A DNA stretch of 64,000 bases from contig JBAOHZ010000009.1 in assembly GCA_037045225.1 (NCBI GenBank), positions 1-64,000 of the forward strand. The letters run 5' to 3'. A model generated the notes under the pieces. It ran no database searches. It was not told the origin of the DNA and was given only the letters and a program-made list of their open reading frames with translations. The stretch is from Nitrospira sp. Lineage in GTDB: Bacteria > Nitrospirota > Nitrospiria > Nitrospirales > Nitrospiraceae. The position numbers were made by a program, and so were the translations under genes. Position 1 is the stretch's first letter; each line of letters begins with the position of its first letter. Below, piece after piece: positions 1-9,319 of the stretch.

Positions 1-1505
1 TTGAACACCTTCTCGAACAAATCGCTGCGACCCCGCGCCGCCCAGATTTCCAGCTCGGCATCACCGGAGACCTGCACCGTTATGACGACGGACTTCCCGA
101 GTTTCACATCGACGTTCCGCACCACGGAAAACTGGCTTCGATCCAATCCGTCGGCAATACGGAGCAGGGCGGACAGCACATTGATGATGCGTTGGTGCCC
201 TTGCGGCAACGCGGTGAACTCACTGTGCTTCCGGGTGGGAACCGAACGGCGGTGATACCGCGCGACATTCGCGACCAGATCGATTTCCTCCGCGGTGAAT
301 CCGGAGAGATCGCTGTTCTTGATCAGGTAGTAGGCATGTTTGTGATGTTGCCGTGAATTGATCAAATATCCGATATCGTGCAGGATGGCCGCGAACTCCA
401 GCCACTCACGCTCCCGCTGCCCGAATCCGTGCAAAGACGTGGTTTGATCGAACAGCCGTAACGCGAGTCCGGCGACATGGAGCGCATGCGTCTCGGAAAC
501 ATGACACCGACGAGCCAGGGCCAGGATGTTGCGTTTTCGGACATCGGGAATGTCCCGCTCCGCCTGAATGCCCTCGTGGTGTCGCTGGATAAAATCGTAA
601 ATGATCCCTTCTCGAATCGCCTTGTCGCAGATCGTCAGCTCCTGTTTCCGTAACACATCGAGCAGAATTCTGAACACCATCGTCGCAGGAAGCAGGGTAT
701 CCACGCGCTTGGGATCCAGCCCCGGCATGGCCAACCGGGTTTTGAGCGTGGCATCAGCCAGACGTTTTTCAACGGCGGCAATTTCCTTCGCGGAAATCTT
801 TGTGAGATTGAGCTGCTGGAGCGGGCGGCCGGTGCGCTGCAGGTAAATGACTTCGGCGAGATTGCCCGCCATCCCGGAGGTGGCGATGATCTGCTCCACG
901 CGTTTCGCCTTATAGGAACGAAGCGCCTGCTTGAGTTGTCCGGTCACGGCGTCTTCCAATTCGTGCAGCATCGCTTTGGAGGGCGGCGTCTTGGTCAAAT
1001 ACAGGTCTTTCAGGCGAATGGCTCCCAACTTGAGGCTGCGAGCGTGATAGATTGTCTCCCGGTTTCCGACGATCACCTCGACCGACCCGCCTCCGATATC
1101 GATCACGAGGGTCGGTGGCTCAGGCAGAGCCACGCTGTTTTGCACGCCGAGAAAAATCAAGCGGGCTTCTTCCGCGCCCGTGATGACCCGGACCGTCAAG
1201 CCGGTCTGCTGCGCGACATGATCCAGAAATTCTCCGCCATTTCGCGCCTCTCGTACCGCGCTGGTCGCCACGCCTTCGATCCGCTCGTAACCCTTGTTCC
1301 TGGCCAGCGTGACCAGGTTCCGGATGACTTCGAGGCCGCGCATCATCGCCTGATCGGACAGGCGGCGCGACGTGAACACCCCGTCACCAAGGCGGGTCAT
1401 GTCTTTGAAGCGGTCGAGGATTTTATAGGTGTAGTCCGGCTGAACTTCCGCCAAGACCATATGAATGGAATTGGTGCCGATATCGAGGACGGCCAGCTTG
1501 GGCAT
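1..1505 (-). CDS. ppx: Ppx/GppA-family exopolyphosphatase with C-terminal HD domain (3' end beyond window)
   Basis: Members of this family hydrolyse polyphosphate or pppGpp in the cytoplasm. The protein starts MPKLAVLDIGTNSIHMVL, the actin-like phosphate-1 loop of the ASKHA fold. A second phosphate loop, VIDIGGGSVEVI, lies near residue 130. After about residue 310 an HD-type domain follows, with ILHDIGYLI and a His-rich stretch after it. About 501 codons are visible and the reading frame runs off the left edge, so the C-terminus is missing. The ATG directly follows the phoU stop codon with no gap, which makes it the last visible gene of the pst operon. Its position fits turnover of polyphosphate when phosphate is scarce. 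Whether the substrate is polyphosphate or pppGpp cannot be told from sequence. Confidence 0.9.
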   Translation of the reverse strand, partial: MPKLAVLDIGTNSIHMVLAEVQPDYTYKILDRFKDMTRLGDGVFTSRRLSDQAMMRGLEVIRNLVTLARNKGYERIEGVATSAVREARNGGEFLDHVAQQTGLTVRVITGAEEARLIFLGVQNSVALPEPPTLVIDIGGGSVEVIVGNRETIYHARSLKLGAIRLKDLYLTKTPPSKAMLHELEDAVTGQLKQALRSYKAKRVEQIIATSGMAGNLAEVIYLQRTGRPLQQLNLTKISAKEIAAVEKRLADATLKTRLAMPGLDPKRVDTLLPATMVFRILLDVLRKQELTICDKAIREGIIYDFIQRHHEGIQAERDIPDVRKRNILALARRCHVSETHALHVAGLALRLFDQTTSLHGFGQREREWLEFAAILHDIGYLINSRQHHKHAYYLIKNSDLSGFTAEEIDLVANVARYHRRSVPTRKHSEFTALPQGHQRIINVLSALLRIADGLDRSQFSVVRNVDVKLGKSVVITVQVSGDAELEIWAARGRSDLFEKVF

Positions 1506-2177
1506 CTACAGGCTCGCAGAGGGGGCTACGTGTCGGATGTTCTTGCCTTCAACCATGTAGACGACAAGTTCCGCAATATTAGTGGCATGATCCGCGATCC
1601 GTTCGAGCGATTTCGCCACGAAGGTGAGCCGGATCGCACGGGTAATGGTACGCGTGTCTTCCAGCATAAAGGAGAGCAGTTCGCGAAACAACTGCTCGTT
1701 CACCTCATCGACAAAATCGTCATCGGCACACACCTTCCGCGCCAGCACCGGATCTGAATTCACAAACGCATCCAGGCAATCCTTGACCATGCGCATCGTC
1801 CAATTGGCCATGCGCGGGATGTCGATATAGGGCTTCAGCTGTGGCTCGCCGTTCAATTCCAGGGCTCGGTGAGCAATGTTCTCGGCCAGGTCACCCATGC
1901 GTTCCAATTCGGACGAAATTTTCATCCCTGTCGTCACAAAACGAAGGTCGCGGGCCGTCGGCTGTTGAAGGGCCAGCAATTGGATGCAGAGCTCGTCGAT
2001 CTCGACATCCAACGCATTCACATCGTGATCCTGCTTGATGACGTCGACCGCCAGATCGGAATCCCGGTCCACCAGCGCCTCCAGGGCCTGCTGGATCTGC
2101 GACTCGACGAGTCCGCCCATACGGAGCAATGTCTGCTTGAGATGCGCGAGATCTTGATCGAAATGTCGTTGCATCAT
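1506..2177 (-). CDS. phoU: Phosphate transport system regulator PhoU
   Basis: PhoU links the Pst transporter to the PhoR/PhoB signalling pair and represses the Pho response when phosphate is plentiful. The 223-aa product has the usual length and two PhoU helical repeats, with acidic metal-binding motifs typical of the family (ERMGDLAENIAHRALEL and ERIADHATNIAELVVYMVEG). I chose the ATG at 2177 because AGGA lies just upstream (GGAAGGAACTCG before the ATG); a second ATG follows immediately at 2174 and spaces slightly better. The frame stays open further upstream into pstB, but that extension does not look like PhoU. It lies 14 bp after pstB and abuts ppx. Confidence 0.95.
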   Translation of the reverse strand: MMQRHFDQDLAHLKQTLLRMGGLVESQIQQALEALVDRDSDLAVDVIKQDHDVNALDVEIDELCIQLLALQQPTARDLRFVTTGMKISSELERMGDLAENIAHRALELNGEPQLKPYIDIPRMANWTMRMVKDCLDAFVNSDPVLARKVCADDDFVDEVNEQLFRELLSFMLEDTRTITRAIRLTFVAKSLERIADHATNIAELVVYMVEGKNIRHVAPSASL

Positions 2178-2191
2178 CGAGTTCCTTCCGT

Positions 2192-3055
2192 CTATCCGAA
2201 TCGACCGGTAATGTAATCTTCCGTTCGTTTGTCGTGCGGGGTCGTAAAGATGGTCTTTGTATCGCCGAACTCCACCAGCTCGCCCATCAGAAAAAATCCG
2301 CATTGATCCGAGACACGCGCCGCCTGCTGCATGTTGTGCGTCACGATCACCACGGTGTAGGTATCCTTCAAGGTATGGATCAACTCTTCGATTTTCCCGG
2401 TCGCGATGGGATCGAGGGCCGAGCAGGGTTCATCCATCAGGATAACATCGGGCTGCACAGCCAACGCACGCGCGATGCACAACCGCTGCTGCTGTCCGCC
2501 GGACAGTCCCAGGGCGCTCTGCGTGAGCCGGTCCTTCACCTCATCCCAGAGTCCCGCGCCGTGCAAACTGTGCTGCACAAGTTCGTCCAGCGACCGCTTG
2601 TCCTTGGTGCCATGCAGGCGTGGTCCATAGGCGACATTGTCGTAGATCGACTTGGGAAACGGGTTCGATTTTTGAAACACCATACCCACACGTTTTCGAA
2701 GGTCGGTGACATCGATGGCGGGATCGTAGATGTCCACCCCGTCCAGTTCCACGCGCCCCACCGCGCGCGCCCCTTCCACCAGGTCGTTCATGCGATTCAG
2801 ACAGCGCAGCAGGGTGGATTTCCCGCACCCCGACGGACCGATGAAGGAGGTAACAGAATGGGCCCGTACCGTCAACGAGACCTGAAAGAGAGCCTGCCGT
2901 TGGCCATAGTAGAAGTCGAGATTGCGAATCAGCACTTTTGCATCGACAGAGGCTCCATGCTCTTCGTGGGGACGGGTGAACCTTGGTTGGGGAACGGTCG
3001 GACGCACTGAATAGGTCGGCGCCGTCTGCGACAGGGTACGAGTTGGGTTATCCAT
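2192..3055 (-). CDS. pstB: Phosphate ABC transporter ATP-binding protein PstB
   Basis: This is the ATPase that powers phosphate import through PstC/PstA at the inner membrane. The 287-aa protein has Walker A GPSGCGKST (about residues 73-81), a Q-loop, the ABC signature LSGGQQQRL, Walker B VILMDEP and an H-loop (VIVTHNM). It carries an N-terminal tail of about 40 residues before the usual family start. The ATG at 3055 follows a good AAAGGG ribosome site; an upstream in-frame start at 3076 would overlap pstA by 4 bp and has poorer context. It sits 17 bp after pstA. Confidence 0.96.
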   Translation of the reverse strand: MDNPTRTLSQTAPTYSVRPTVPQPRFTRPHEEHGASVDAKVLIRNLDFYYGQRQALFQVSLTVRAHSVTSFIGPSGCGKSTLLRCLNRMNDLVEGARAVGRVELDGVDIYDPAIDVTDLRKRVGMVFQKSNPFPKSIYDNVAYGPRLHGTKDKRSLDELVQHSLHGAGLWDEVKDRLTQSALGLSGGQQQRLCIARALAVQPDVILMDEPCSALDPIATGKIEELIHTLKDTYTVVIVTHNMQQAARVSDQCGFFLMGELVEFGDTKTIFTTPHDKRTEDYITGRFG

Positions 3056-3072
3056 GCAGGCCCTTTCTGTGA

Positions 3073-4722
3073 TCATACTGCCGATGCGGCAAATCGCCGC
3101 CGTAACCGATTACGTAGCCGCACGGCCGCCCAATTCAGCAAGACGACCACGAGGATCAGAATCAACGTGGTCATATAGACCATCGGCTTCGCTGCCTCCA
3201 CGTTCGGGGATTGAAACCCCACGTCGTAAATATGAAAGCCCAAGTGCATAAACTTCCGATCGAGATGTAGATAGGGCAGGTACTCATCCAGCGGAAGGGC
3301 AGGGGCCAATTTGACCACCCCGGTCAGCATCAACGGCGCCACTTCCCCGGCTGCCCTGGCCATCGCGAGAATCAGTCCCGTCAAAATTCCCGGCAACGCG
3401 CAGGGGAGAATCACATGCCGGAGCGTTTCAAATTTGGTGGCGCCCAGGCCGAGCGACCCTTCCCGAAAATCACGCGGGACCGCCGACAAACCTTCCTCCG
3501 TCGCCACGATCACGACCGGGACGGTGAGCAGGGACAACGTCAGCGAGGCCCAGAGGATGCCGCCCGTGCCGAAGGTGGGATTCGGCAATGCCTCGGGAAA
3601 CAACCACTGGTCGATCGTGCCTCCCAGCGCATAGACGAAAAAGGCGAGGCCGAATACGCCGAAGACAATGGATGGCACACCGGCCAGGTTGTTCACCGCG
3701 ATCCGGACCAGCCTCACCAACGGTCCCTGCTTCGCATATTCCCGCAAATAGACGGCGGCCATCACCCCGAACGGCATCACCGCCAAGGTCATGAGAAACA
3801 CCATCAAGACCGTGCCGAAGATCGCCGGAAAGATACCGCCTTCCGTATTGGCTTCACGCGGTTCGCTGGACACAAACAGCCACAGATTATGGACATAGGC
3901 CAGGAGCTTCTCAAACCAGTGCATCGCGTTCGGCCGACTGACGTCCAACACCTGATCGAGAGAGAGCCGCACCGACCGGCCGGTGGAGAGCGTCAAGAAC
4001 AAGACTTCCTTCCCGGCCTCCTCGTGCAGCCGCTCAAGCGCCTCGGTCTTGGCAAGATAGTCCCGCTCCAACGCGGTCATTTGATCGAGGAGACGCCGGT
4101 CTTTTTCGGCATCGCCGGGGGTAAGTGGACCATTCAGCGCCAACGCCTGCCGGGCGAGTCTGGCCTTCTCAATCCGATAGTTGATGGCACCGATTTCCTC
4201 TCGCTCCAGATGTTCGATCCGCCGACGTAACTGATTGGCTCGCTCCACCAACGTCACCACCGTCGACCAGGTGCTCCCGTGTTCGCCGTCTGCCGCATTC
4301 CCCTCCACGCCGACAGTGACGCGACCAAAGGCAGGTCCCCACTCACGCCGCTGGATAACGACTAAATCATCGGGACGCGCACTCGACACAATCTCCGCTT
4401 CATTAATCCAACGATATTCGGCCCCGAACACGTCCCGATTGCCGACCCGATACCGGAACCGACGCTGTCCTGACGGCGAGTCCGGCGATATTGAATTGGG
4501 GATGACTTCTTCTCCCACCACCTGACCGATCACGGTCTCCTGCGTTCTCAGCCCGGTCTCCTGCAGTGCGCCTGGCCAAAACTGACCCAATCCGTTGATC
4601 ATAATCAGTGCCAGCATCCCGGCCACCATCAACAGGCTGAGCGCCACACCGGAAGCCGTCATCCAGACGAACAGCTCCCCGCCTCGCCAGAAATCCTTCA
4701 TGCGTGTCGATCGTTCAACCAT
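3073..4722 (-). CDS. pstA: Phosphate ABC transporter permease PstA, long form
   Basis: PstA is one of two permease subunits of the high-affinity phosphate importer. At 549 aa it is far longer than the roughly 300-aa E. coli protein. One transmembrane segment near residues 20-40 is followed by a periplasmic region of about 250 residues with a coiled-coil-like stretch rich in E, R and L, then the five- to six-helix permease core from about residue 295. The permease signature EGSLGLGATKFETLRHVILP (EAA loop contacting PstB) is present. The ATG at 4722 overlaps the pstC stop by 8 bp, suggesting translational coupling; 4701 is an alternative start. Long PstA forms are known in other Gram-negatives, paired with long PstC. 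Confidence 0.93.
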   Translation of the reverse strand: MVERSTRMKDFWRGGELFVWMTASGVALSLLMVAGMLALIMINGLGQFWPGALQETGLRTQETVIGQVVGEEVIPNSISPDSPSGQRRFRYRVGNRDVFGAEYRWINEAEIVSSARPDDLVVIQRREWGPAFGRVTVGVEGNAADGEHGSTWSTVVTLVERANQLRRRIEHLEREEIGAINYRIEKARLARQALALNGPLTPGDAEKDRRLLDQMTALERDYLAKTEALERLHEEAGKEVLFLTLSTGRSVRLSLDQVLDVSRPNAMHWFEKLLAYVHNLWLFVSSEPREANTEGGIFPAIFGTVLMVFLMTLAVMPFGVMAAVYLREYAKQGPLVRLVRIAVNNLAGVPSIVFGVFGLAFFVYALGGTIDQWLFPEALPNPTFGTGGILWASLTLSLLTVPVVIVATEEGLSAVPRDFREGSLGLGATKFETLRHVILPCALPGILTGLILAMARAAGEVAPLMLTGVVKLAPALPLDEYLPYLHLDRKFMHLGFHIYDVGFQSPNVEAAKPMVYMTTLILILVVVLLNWAAVRLRNRLRRRFAASAV

Positions 4723-6943
4723 GGCTGTACTTATCCCGGAGCCGCTGACGAATGAGTTCCGCCAACGAGTTGATGACAAACGTGACGATGAACAGGAGCA
4801 ACGCAGCCAGGAACAACACCCGGTAGAGACTGCCACCGTGCGGAGCCTCCGGAATTTCCACGGCGATATTGGCCGACAGTGTCCGGAAACCGTTCGCCCA
4901 GTTCCAATCCAGAATGGGCGTATTGCCCGTAGCCATCAGGACGATCATCGTTTCCCCGATCGCGCGCCCGAACCCGATCATCACGGCAGAGAAGATCCCC
5001 GGGCTGGCAGACAACAACACCAGATGCAGAACGGTTTGCCAACGGGTGGCTCCCAACGCGAGAGACCCGGCAATTTGCGTCTTCGGCACATTGGAGATCG
5101 CTTCTTCGGCAATACTGTAGATCACCGGGACGATGGCAAACCCCATCACGAGCCCGACGACCAGGGCATTCCGTTGATCGTATTGAATGCCGAGCCGACT
5201 CGAGAGCCAAGCCTTGACGTTCCCGTCGAACCACCAGCCTTCGATGGTGGCATTGGCCCACAGGCACCCGACGATCCCGAGCGCCAGGACAGGGAGCAAC
5301 AGCAAGGCTTCCTGCCCGTGCGAGAAATGTCGCTTGACGGCGAGCGGGCAGAGAGACCAGGCGAACGAGGACGCGATGACGAGCAGGGGCAACACCAACG
5401 CCATACCGGCCACCGCCGGGAGCATGCGTTCCAGGAGGGGAGCCAGCCAGAGCCCGGCGAGGAAGCCCAAGACCACCGTCGGCAAGGCCGCCATGACTTC
5501 AATGATCGGTTTAATTTTTGCGCGCAGATCCTGGTGCATGAACTGCGCGGTGCACATCGCCGCCAGAATGGCGATCGGGACAGCGAGAAACAAGGCATAC
5601 ATCGTCCCCTTGAGCGTCCCGAATGCCAGCGGAAGCAGGCCGAGTTTCGGCTCAACATCATCCGACCCGGAAGAGGATTGCCACACATACGCCGGCTGAT
5701 CGTACCCCTCGTACCAGACCTTGCCGAAGAGTGTCTCGAGCGTCACTTCAGAATAGGCCATCTGAACCTGGTACAGGGACAGTTGCCCGGCTGCATCCAA
5801 CGCGATCACCCCATCGCCTTTCGGCGCGAACCCCACGGCACGAATCGGAAACTCACCGTTGGCCAGCCGCAACAACGTTTGAGAAGAAGTCGCATGGTGG
5901 AGAAACAGATTTCCCTTTGTATCGCCGGTGACAAACGCCTTGACCCGCTGAGACGGAGCAAACGCAGTGATCGGCACATTGTGAGAGCGGAGGGTATGGA
6001 TTTGGGTCAGTCTCCATCCGGACGGAGCATCGGCACGTCGCACGAGTCCCCAGGTCGAGACCGCACCGTCGGCAGACGTAATCACCAGGCTACGGTCTCC
6101 GCTCAGAAACCCCAACGTCGTCACTGCCGTCGACGGCGCGGCGACCGCATAGGCGGCCCTCATCTCCGGCGACCCCGTCTCGGATAGGGCGACATGCATC
6201 ACCTGCCCCTCCGATGTTCCCACATACAGATTTTCGAGCAACACATCCAGGGCAAGAGCCGTGACCTTTCCTTCCGGTTGCGGAAGTTCCGTGATGATCG
6301 GATTGCTGCCTGACGCGTCATCTGCGGCGATACGCACGAGGAGTAACCGACCTCCCTCGGACAAGAGGGCCAGGAGACTACCTTGATCATTGGCCCGATA
6401 GGCCAGCCGGACGATGGGACCTTTCGTCACCGCGATGGGTTGTCCGGCGCGAATGTGCGGACGCTTCCGTCGCTCGCCTTGCTCAGAAAAATCCGTCGTG
6501 ATGCCGACTTTCAAGAACAGGACTTCACCGTCGGCCGTGCCCACCGCCAACCGTGGAGTATTGCCGCCACCCGACGCCATCGCCGTGATCCGGCGGTCCT
6601 TCACCTGGGCCGGCATGTCCAATGGAATGGGTTGGCCGGATGCCAGATCGAAGAACTGGATGGCTCCCGAGGTGAACACCTGTGCGATCTCACGATGTTC
6701 ATCCACCGCCACCTGAGCCGGGCCTCCGTCCTCAAGCAGGGCAGGCACACTCAGGCGTTGCGTTAGCTTCGCGCTCGGCGCTGTGAACAACGGGGTGACT
6801 TCACGAAACAGAAAGAAGAAGATCCCGAGAATGCTGATAATCGTCGCCAGCCCGCCTACGGTAATCAAGGCTCGCGCAAGCCGGTCGATCAGGAATCGCA
6901 TATGGACAGGCTTGAGCATGGATCGGAATCGGTCCGTCATCAT
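4715..6943 (-). CDS. pstC: Phosphate ABC transporter permease PstC, long form with periplasmic repeat domain
   Basis: PstC is the partner permease of PstA. This 742-aa protein has one N-terminal membrane helix (about residues 20-45), then roughly 380 periplasmic residues that read as WD40/beta-propeller-like repeats (for example LAVGTADGEVLFLKV, VTALALDVLLENLYVGTS, ITAFAPSQRVKAFVTGD), and finally the six-helix permease core from about residue 430. The EAA loop reads ALGATRWQTVLHLVLLSASPG. The start codon shares one base with the pstS stop (TAATG), so the two are tightly coupled. Another ATG follows directly at 6940. Confidence 0.93.
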   Translation of the reverse strand: MMTDRFRSMLKPVHMRFLIDRLARALITVGGLATIISILGIFFFLFREVTPLFTAPSAKLTQRLSVPALLEDGGPAQVAVDEHREIAQVFTSGAIQFFDLASGQPIPLDMPAQVKDRRITAMASGGGNTPRLAVGTADGEVLFLKVGITTDFSEQGERRKRPHIRAGQPIAVTKGPIVRLAYRANDQGSLLALLSEGGRLLLVRIAADDASGSNPIITELPQPEGKVTALALDVLLENLYVGTSEGQVMHVALSETGSPEMRAAYAVAAPSTAVTTLGFLSGDRSLVITSADGAVSTWGLVRRADAPSGWRLTQIHTLRSHNVPITAFAPSQRVKAFVTGDTKGNLFLHHATSSQTLLRLANGEFPIRAVGFAPKGDGVIALDAAGQLSLYQVQMAYSEVTLETLFGKVWYEGYDQPAYVWQSSSGSDDVEPKLGLLPLAFGTLKGTMYALFLAVPIAILAAMCTAQFMHQDLRAKIKPIIEVMAALPTVVLGFLAGLWLAPLLERMLPAVAGMALVLPLLVIASSFAWSLCPLAVKRHFSHGQEALLLLPVLALGIVGCLWANATIEGWWFDGNVKAWLSSRLGIQYDQRNALVVGLVMGFAIVPVIYSIAEEAISNVPKTQIAGSLALGATRWQTVLHLVLLSASPGIFSAVMIGFGRAIGETMIVLMATGNTPILDWNWANGFRTLSANIAVEIPEAPHGGSLYRVLFLAALLLFIVTFVINSLAELIRQRLRDKYSHG

Positions 6944-7962
6944 TAGCGGATCTGGCTCAGCTGCTTCTCGGCCAGGGTGGCATCGACAGGGAAATAACCA
7001 TCTCTCAGCACGTCGGATTGCCCTTCTTTGCTATACACGTACGCCAGAAACTCCTTGACGATGGGGGAGAGTGGTTTCCCAGGGGCCTGATTTACATAGA
7101 TGTATAAGTATCGCCACAGCGGATACGTGCCGTTCTTCGTATTCGCCTGAGTGGGCTCGATGAACGGCTGTCCGGACTTCGCCGCCAGCGGAACCATTCT
7201 GACTCCGGATGTGCTATAGCCGATTCCGCTGTACCCGATGCCGTAACGGTCTTCATTGATGCCCTGGACCACCGACGCGGAACCCGGTTGTTCCTTCACT
7301 TGATCCTTGAAGTCGCCGTTTTTCAGTGCATGTTCCTTGAAAAATCCGTACGTACCGGAAGCCGAATTTCGACCATAGAGACTAATCGGCGCATTCGCCC
7401 AATCACCGGTGGGGCCGACCTGTCCCCAACGCGTCAGATCAGTGGTGTACCCCTGCCGCCGAGACTTTGAGAAAAGCGCATCCACTTCCGCAATCGTGAG
7501 CCCTTTAATGGGATTGTCCTTGTTGACGAACAACGCCAGCGCATCAATCGCCACGGGATAGGCAGTGGGCGGGTAGCCGAACTTCGCTTCAAACGCATCG
7601 ATCTCGCTCGATTTCATCGTCCGCGACATCGGACCAAGTTGAGCGGTATTTTCGATGAGAGCTGGCGGCGCCGTGCTGGAACCTTTGCCCTCGACCTGAA
7701 TTTTCACATTGGGATATTGCTTCCGAAATCCTTCGGCCCACAGCGTGATCAGATTGTTAAGGGTATCCGAACCGATGCTGTTGATGGCACCGGAAATGCC
7801 ACTGACCTTGCTATAGGACTTGAGGCCCTCATCAACTTTTCCCTGCTCCGCGACAACGACAAGTCCAGCCGCACTGGCGCTCCAAAGATTGGTCGTCATG
7901 AACGGTCCCAGTACGGTAAGCATGGCACCCATGCAGATCTGTCGATGCGAGACACCCTTCAT
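6943..7962 (-). CDS. pstS: Periplasmic phosphate-binding protein PstS
   Basis: PstS captures phosphate in the periplasm and hands it to PstC/PstA. The 339-aa protein has a signal peptide (hydrophobic run to about residue 32, ending SASA). Phosphate-binding loops are recognisable: IGSDTLNNL, EGKGSSTAPPAL, GPMSRTM and GRNSASGTYGFF. The ATG is preceded by GGAGG at ideal spacing. It is the first gene of the leftward pst operon. The intergenic region upstream (7963-8179) contains two Pho-box-like repeats, at 8062 and 8118, which probably drive the operon under phosphate starvation. Confidence 0.96.
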   Translation of the reverse strand: MKGVSHRQICMGAMLTVLGPFMTTNLWSASAAGLVVVAEQGKVDEGLKSYSKVSGISGAINSIGSDTLNNLITLWAEGFRKQYPNVKIQVEGKGSSTAPPALIENTAQLGPMSRTMKSSEIDAFEAKFGYPPTAYPVAIDALALFVNKDNPIKGLTIAEVDALFSKSRRQGYTTDLTRWGQVGPTGDWANAPISLYGRNSASGTYGFFKEHALKNGDFKDQVKEQPGSASVVQGINEDRYGIGYSGIGYSTSGVRMVPLAAKSGQPFIEPTQANTKNGTYPLWRYLYIYVNQAPGKPLSPIVKEFLAYVYSKEGQSDVLRDGYFPVDATLAEKQLSQIR

Positions 7963-8061
7963 ATGTTTCCTCCAAGTTATGATGAAGAATAAAATAACGC
8001 ACGTTCATCAGCATCGATGAATGAGGATACGTTGGCGTGATTGCACCACCCTCACAACGGT

Positions 8062-8077
8062 GTTAACGGCGTGTTAA
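8062..8077. promoter_or_regulatory. Putative Pho box upstream of pstS
   Basis: GTTAA-CGGCGT-GTTAA forms a direct repeat with an 11-bp period, the geometry of PhoB boxes in Proteobacteria. The same sequence read on the other strand also matches (ATTAA-N6-GTTAA), so it can serve the leftward pst operon. That it binds the regulator at 8180 is inference from position and recurrence. Confidence 0.65.
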
Positions 8078-8117
8078 TTTGAGGGTCAGCAATGAGATCA
8101 GCGGCACTGCTCGGCGA

Positions 8118-8133
8118 GTTAACGAACGGTTGA
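8118..8133. promoter_or_regulatory. Putative Pho box between pstS and the response regulator gene
   Basis: GTTAA-CGAACG-GTTGA again shows two half-sites 11 bp apart. It lies 46 bp before the preferred start of the regulator gene and 155 bp from pstS, so it could serve either gene. It supports autoregulation of the regulator. Confidence 0.6.
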
Positions 8134-8179
8134 CCCGGCCATGAGCATCACGAAACAGGACCTTCTGTATCGTGACGTC

Positions 8180-8881
8180 ATGACAGACACGATTATTCAG
8201 ATCATTGAGGATGAACCGCTCCACGCAAACCTGCTGGAACGTGCATTGCGCCAGGCCCGTTTTACGACTGCCATCGCCGCCGACGGCAATCGTGGATGGC
8301 GAGAGGTATGTGAAACCCTGCCGGCGCTGATCCTGCTCGATCTGATGCTTCCGGGCATGAGCGGCCATGAGATTTGCCGGTTGGTACGGAGTACCCCGAG
8401 GACCCGACATATTCCGATCATCATGCTGACGGCGGTCGGCACGGAAGAGGATCGTATTGTCGGCCTGGAGATGGGCGCAGACGACTATGTCGTGAAACCA
8501 TTCAGTCCTAGAGAAATCGTCTCACGTGTACAGGCTGTCCTGCGTCGAACCAGAGCAGCGCTTCCGAAACCGATCCGGCTGGTCGACGCCTCAGTCACGG
8601 TGCAAGGCCCATATTTTGAAGTCTCCTGGCAGGATCGTTTGCTCACGCTTTCGATGATGGAACTGGCTCTGCTCCGATGTCTGCTCGCACATGAAGGGAA
8701 ATTGATAGGTGCCACAGAGTTGGTCGCCGCTCTGGGAGAAGAACAGGGGAGAAGCACACAGGAGGAGGTGGATCACGTAATTCGCTTCCTGCGCCGGAAA
8801 CTGGATAATGCGCGCGCAGGGTCGATAGACATACTGCCGGGATATCGTTACAGATTCCTGAGGCAGGAACGACCGGCCTGA
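8180..8881 (+). CDS. PhoB-like OmpR-family response regulator
   Basis: This is a two-component response regulator, probably controlling the phosphate regulon by context. The N-terminal receiver shows the acidic pocket (IIEDEP), the phosphoacceptor Asp in LILLDLMLPGMSG, the switch Thr in IIMLTAV and the conserved Lys in DDYVVKPFSPRE. The C-terminal winged helix (about residues 130-225) is recognisable but diverges from classical PhoB. I prefer the ATG at 8180, where the receiver starts directly. An ATG at 8141 would add 13 residues and lie almost on top of a Pho box; neither start has a strong ribosome site. It is divergent from pstS. No partner kinase gene lies nearby. Confidence 0.85.
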   Translation: MTDTIIQIIEDEPLHANLLERALRQARFTTAIAADGNRGWREVCETLPALILLDLMLPGMSGHEICRLVRSTPRTRHIPIIMLTAVGTEEDRIVGLEMGADDYVVKPFSPREIVSRVQAVLRRTRAALPKPIRLVDASVTVQGPYFEVSWQDRLLTLSMMELALLRCLLAHEGKLIGATELVAALGEEQGRSTQEEVDHVIRFLRRKLDNARAGSIDILPGYRYRFLRQERPA

Positions 8882-8914
8882 CATCGTGGCCCGGGTATCA
8901 CTCTGAGGCCAGAA

Positions 8915-9154
8915 TCAACCGGCGCTAGACAACGCTGACGCCCTGGAAGAAACCCCCTCGACCTCGTACTGAAAGCCTCTCCGCAGAAGAATGATCGCGC
9001 CGCGCCGACTGAGTTCATCCACCGTCGTAAAGACCTGATTCCAACTCAGTTCGGGCAGGAGAACAACCACTTGTTCCAGCGTCAAAGACTTCCGGACACG
9101 CATCAGATCGAGAATCAGGGATTCGCTGCTGAAGGATGGGGATAGATGAGCCAT
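8915..9154 (-). CDS. Small winged-helix-like protein, function unknown
   Basis: I do not recognise this 79-aa protein as a named family. A strong ribosome site (AGGAGGA, 7 bp before the ATG) shows it is probably translated. Its pattern LTLEQVVVLLPELSWNQVFT followed by VDELSRRGAIILLRRG and YEVEG resembles a winged helix-turn-helix: helix, helix, recognition helix, then a beta wing. It lies tail-to-tail with the response regulator and has a Pho-box-like repeat about 125 bp upstream (9279-9294). It could be a small transcription factor of the phosphate island; this is inference. Confidence 0.7.
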   Translation of the reverse strand: MAHLSPSFSSESLILDLMRVRKSLTLEQVVVLLPELSWNQVFTTVDELSRRGAIILLRRGFQYEVEGVSSRASALSSAG

Positions 9155-9278
9155 GACGTTCCTCCTGGTCAGACGACTGTCGCCCTCCCGGATATGGTCG
9201 GCCCGAAGAGCGATGATGTGCGCGGTAGCGTATATCTCTCAGTTTGCGTCAGTCTCATTTCCCGGATATCAACAGCCG

Positions 9279-9294
9279 ATTAAGTGTTCGTTAA
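9279..9294. promoter_or_regulatory. Putative Pho box upstream of the 79-aa gene
   Basis: On the minus strand the site reads GTTAA-CGAACA-CTTAA, with an 11-bp period. It lies between the psiE stop and the leftward 79-aa gene, so the latter is the natural target. Confidence 0.55.
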
Positions 9295-9319
9295 CTCGTC
9301 CGCAGGCATCGGAAGGACA

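Noticed and set aside
936..1757. A 273-codon rightward frame over ppx and phoU
   Set aside because: It lies opposite two well-supported genes and has no motif.
4595..6187. A 530-codon open frame antisense to pstA/pstC
   Set aside because: Its translation is rich in Arg, His, Pro and Gln without motifs, while the opposite strand encodes PstC.
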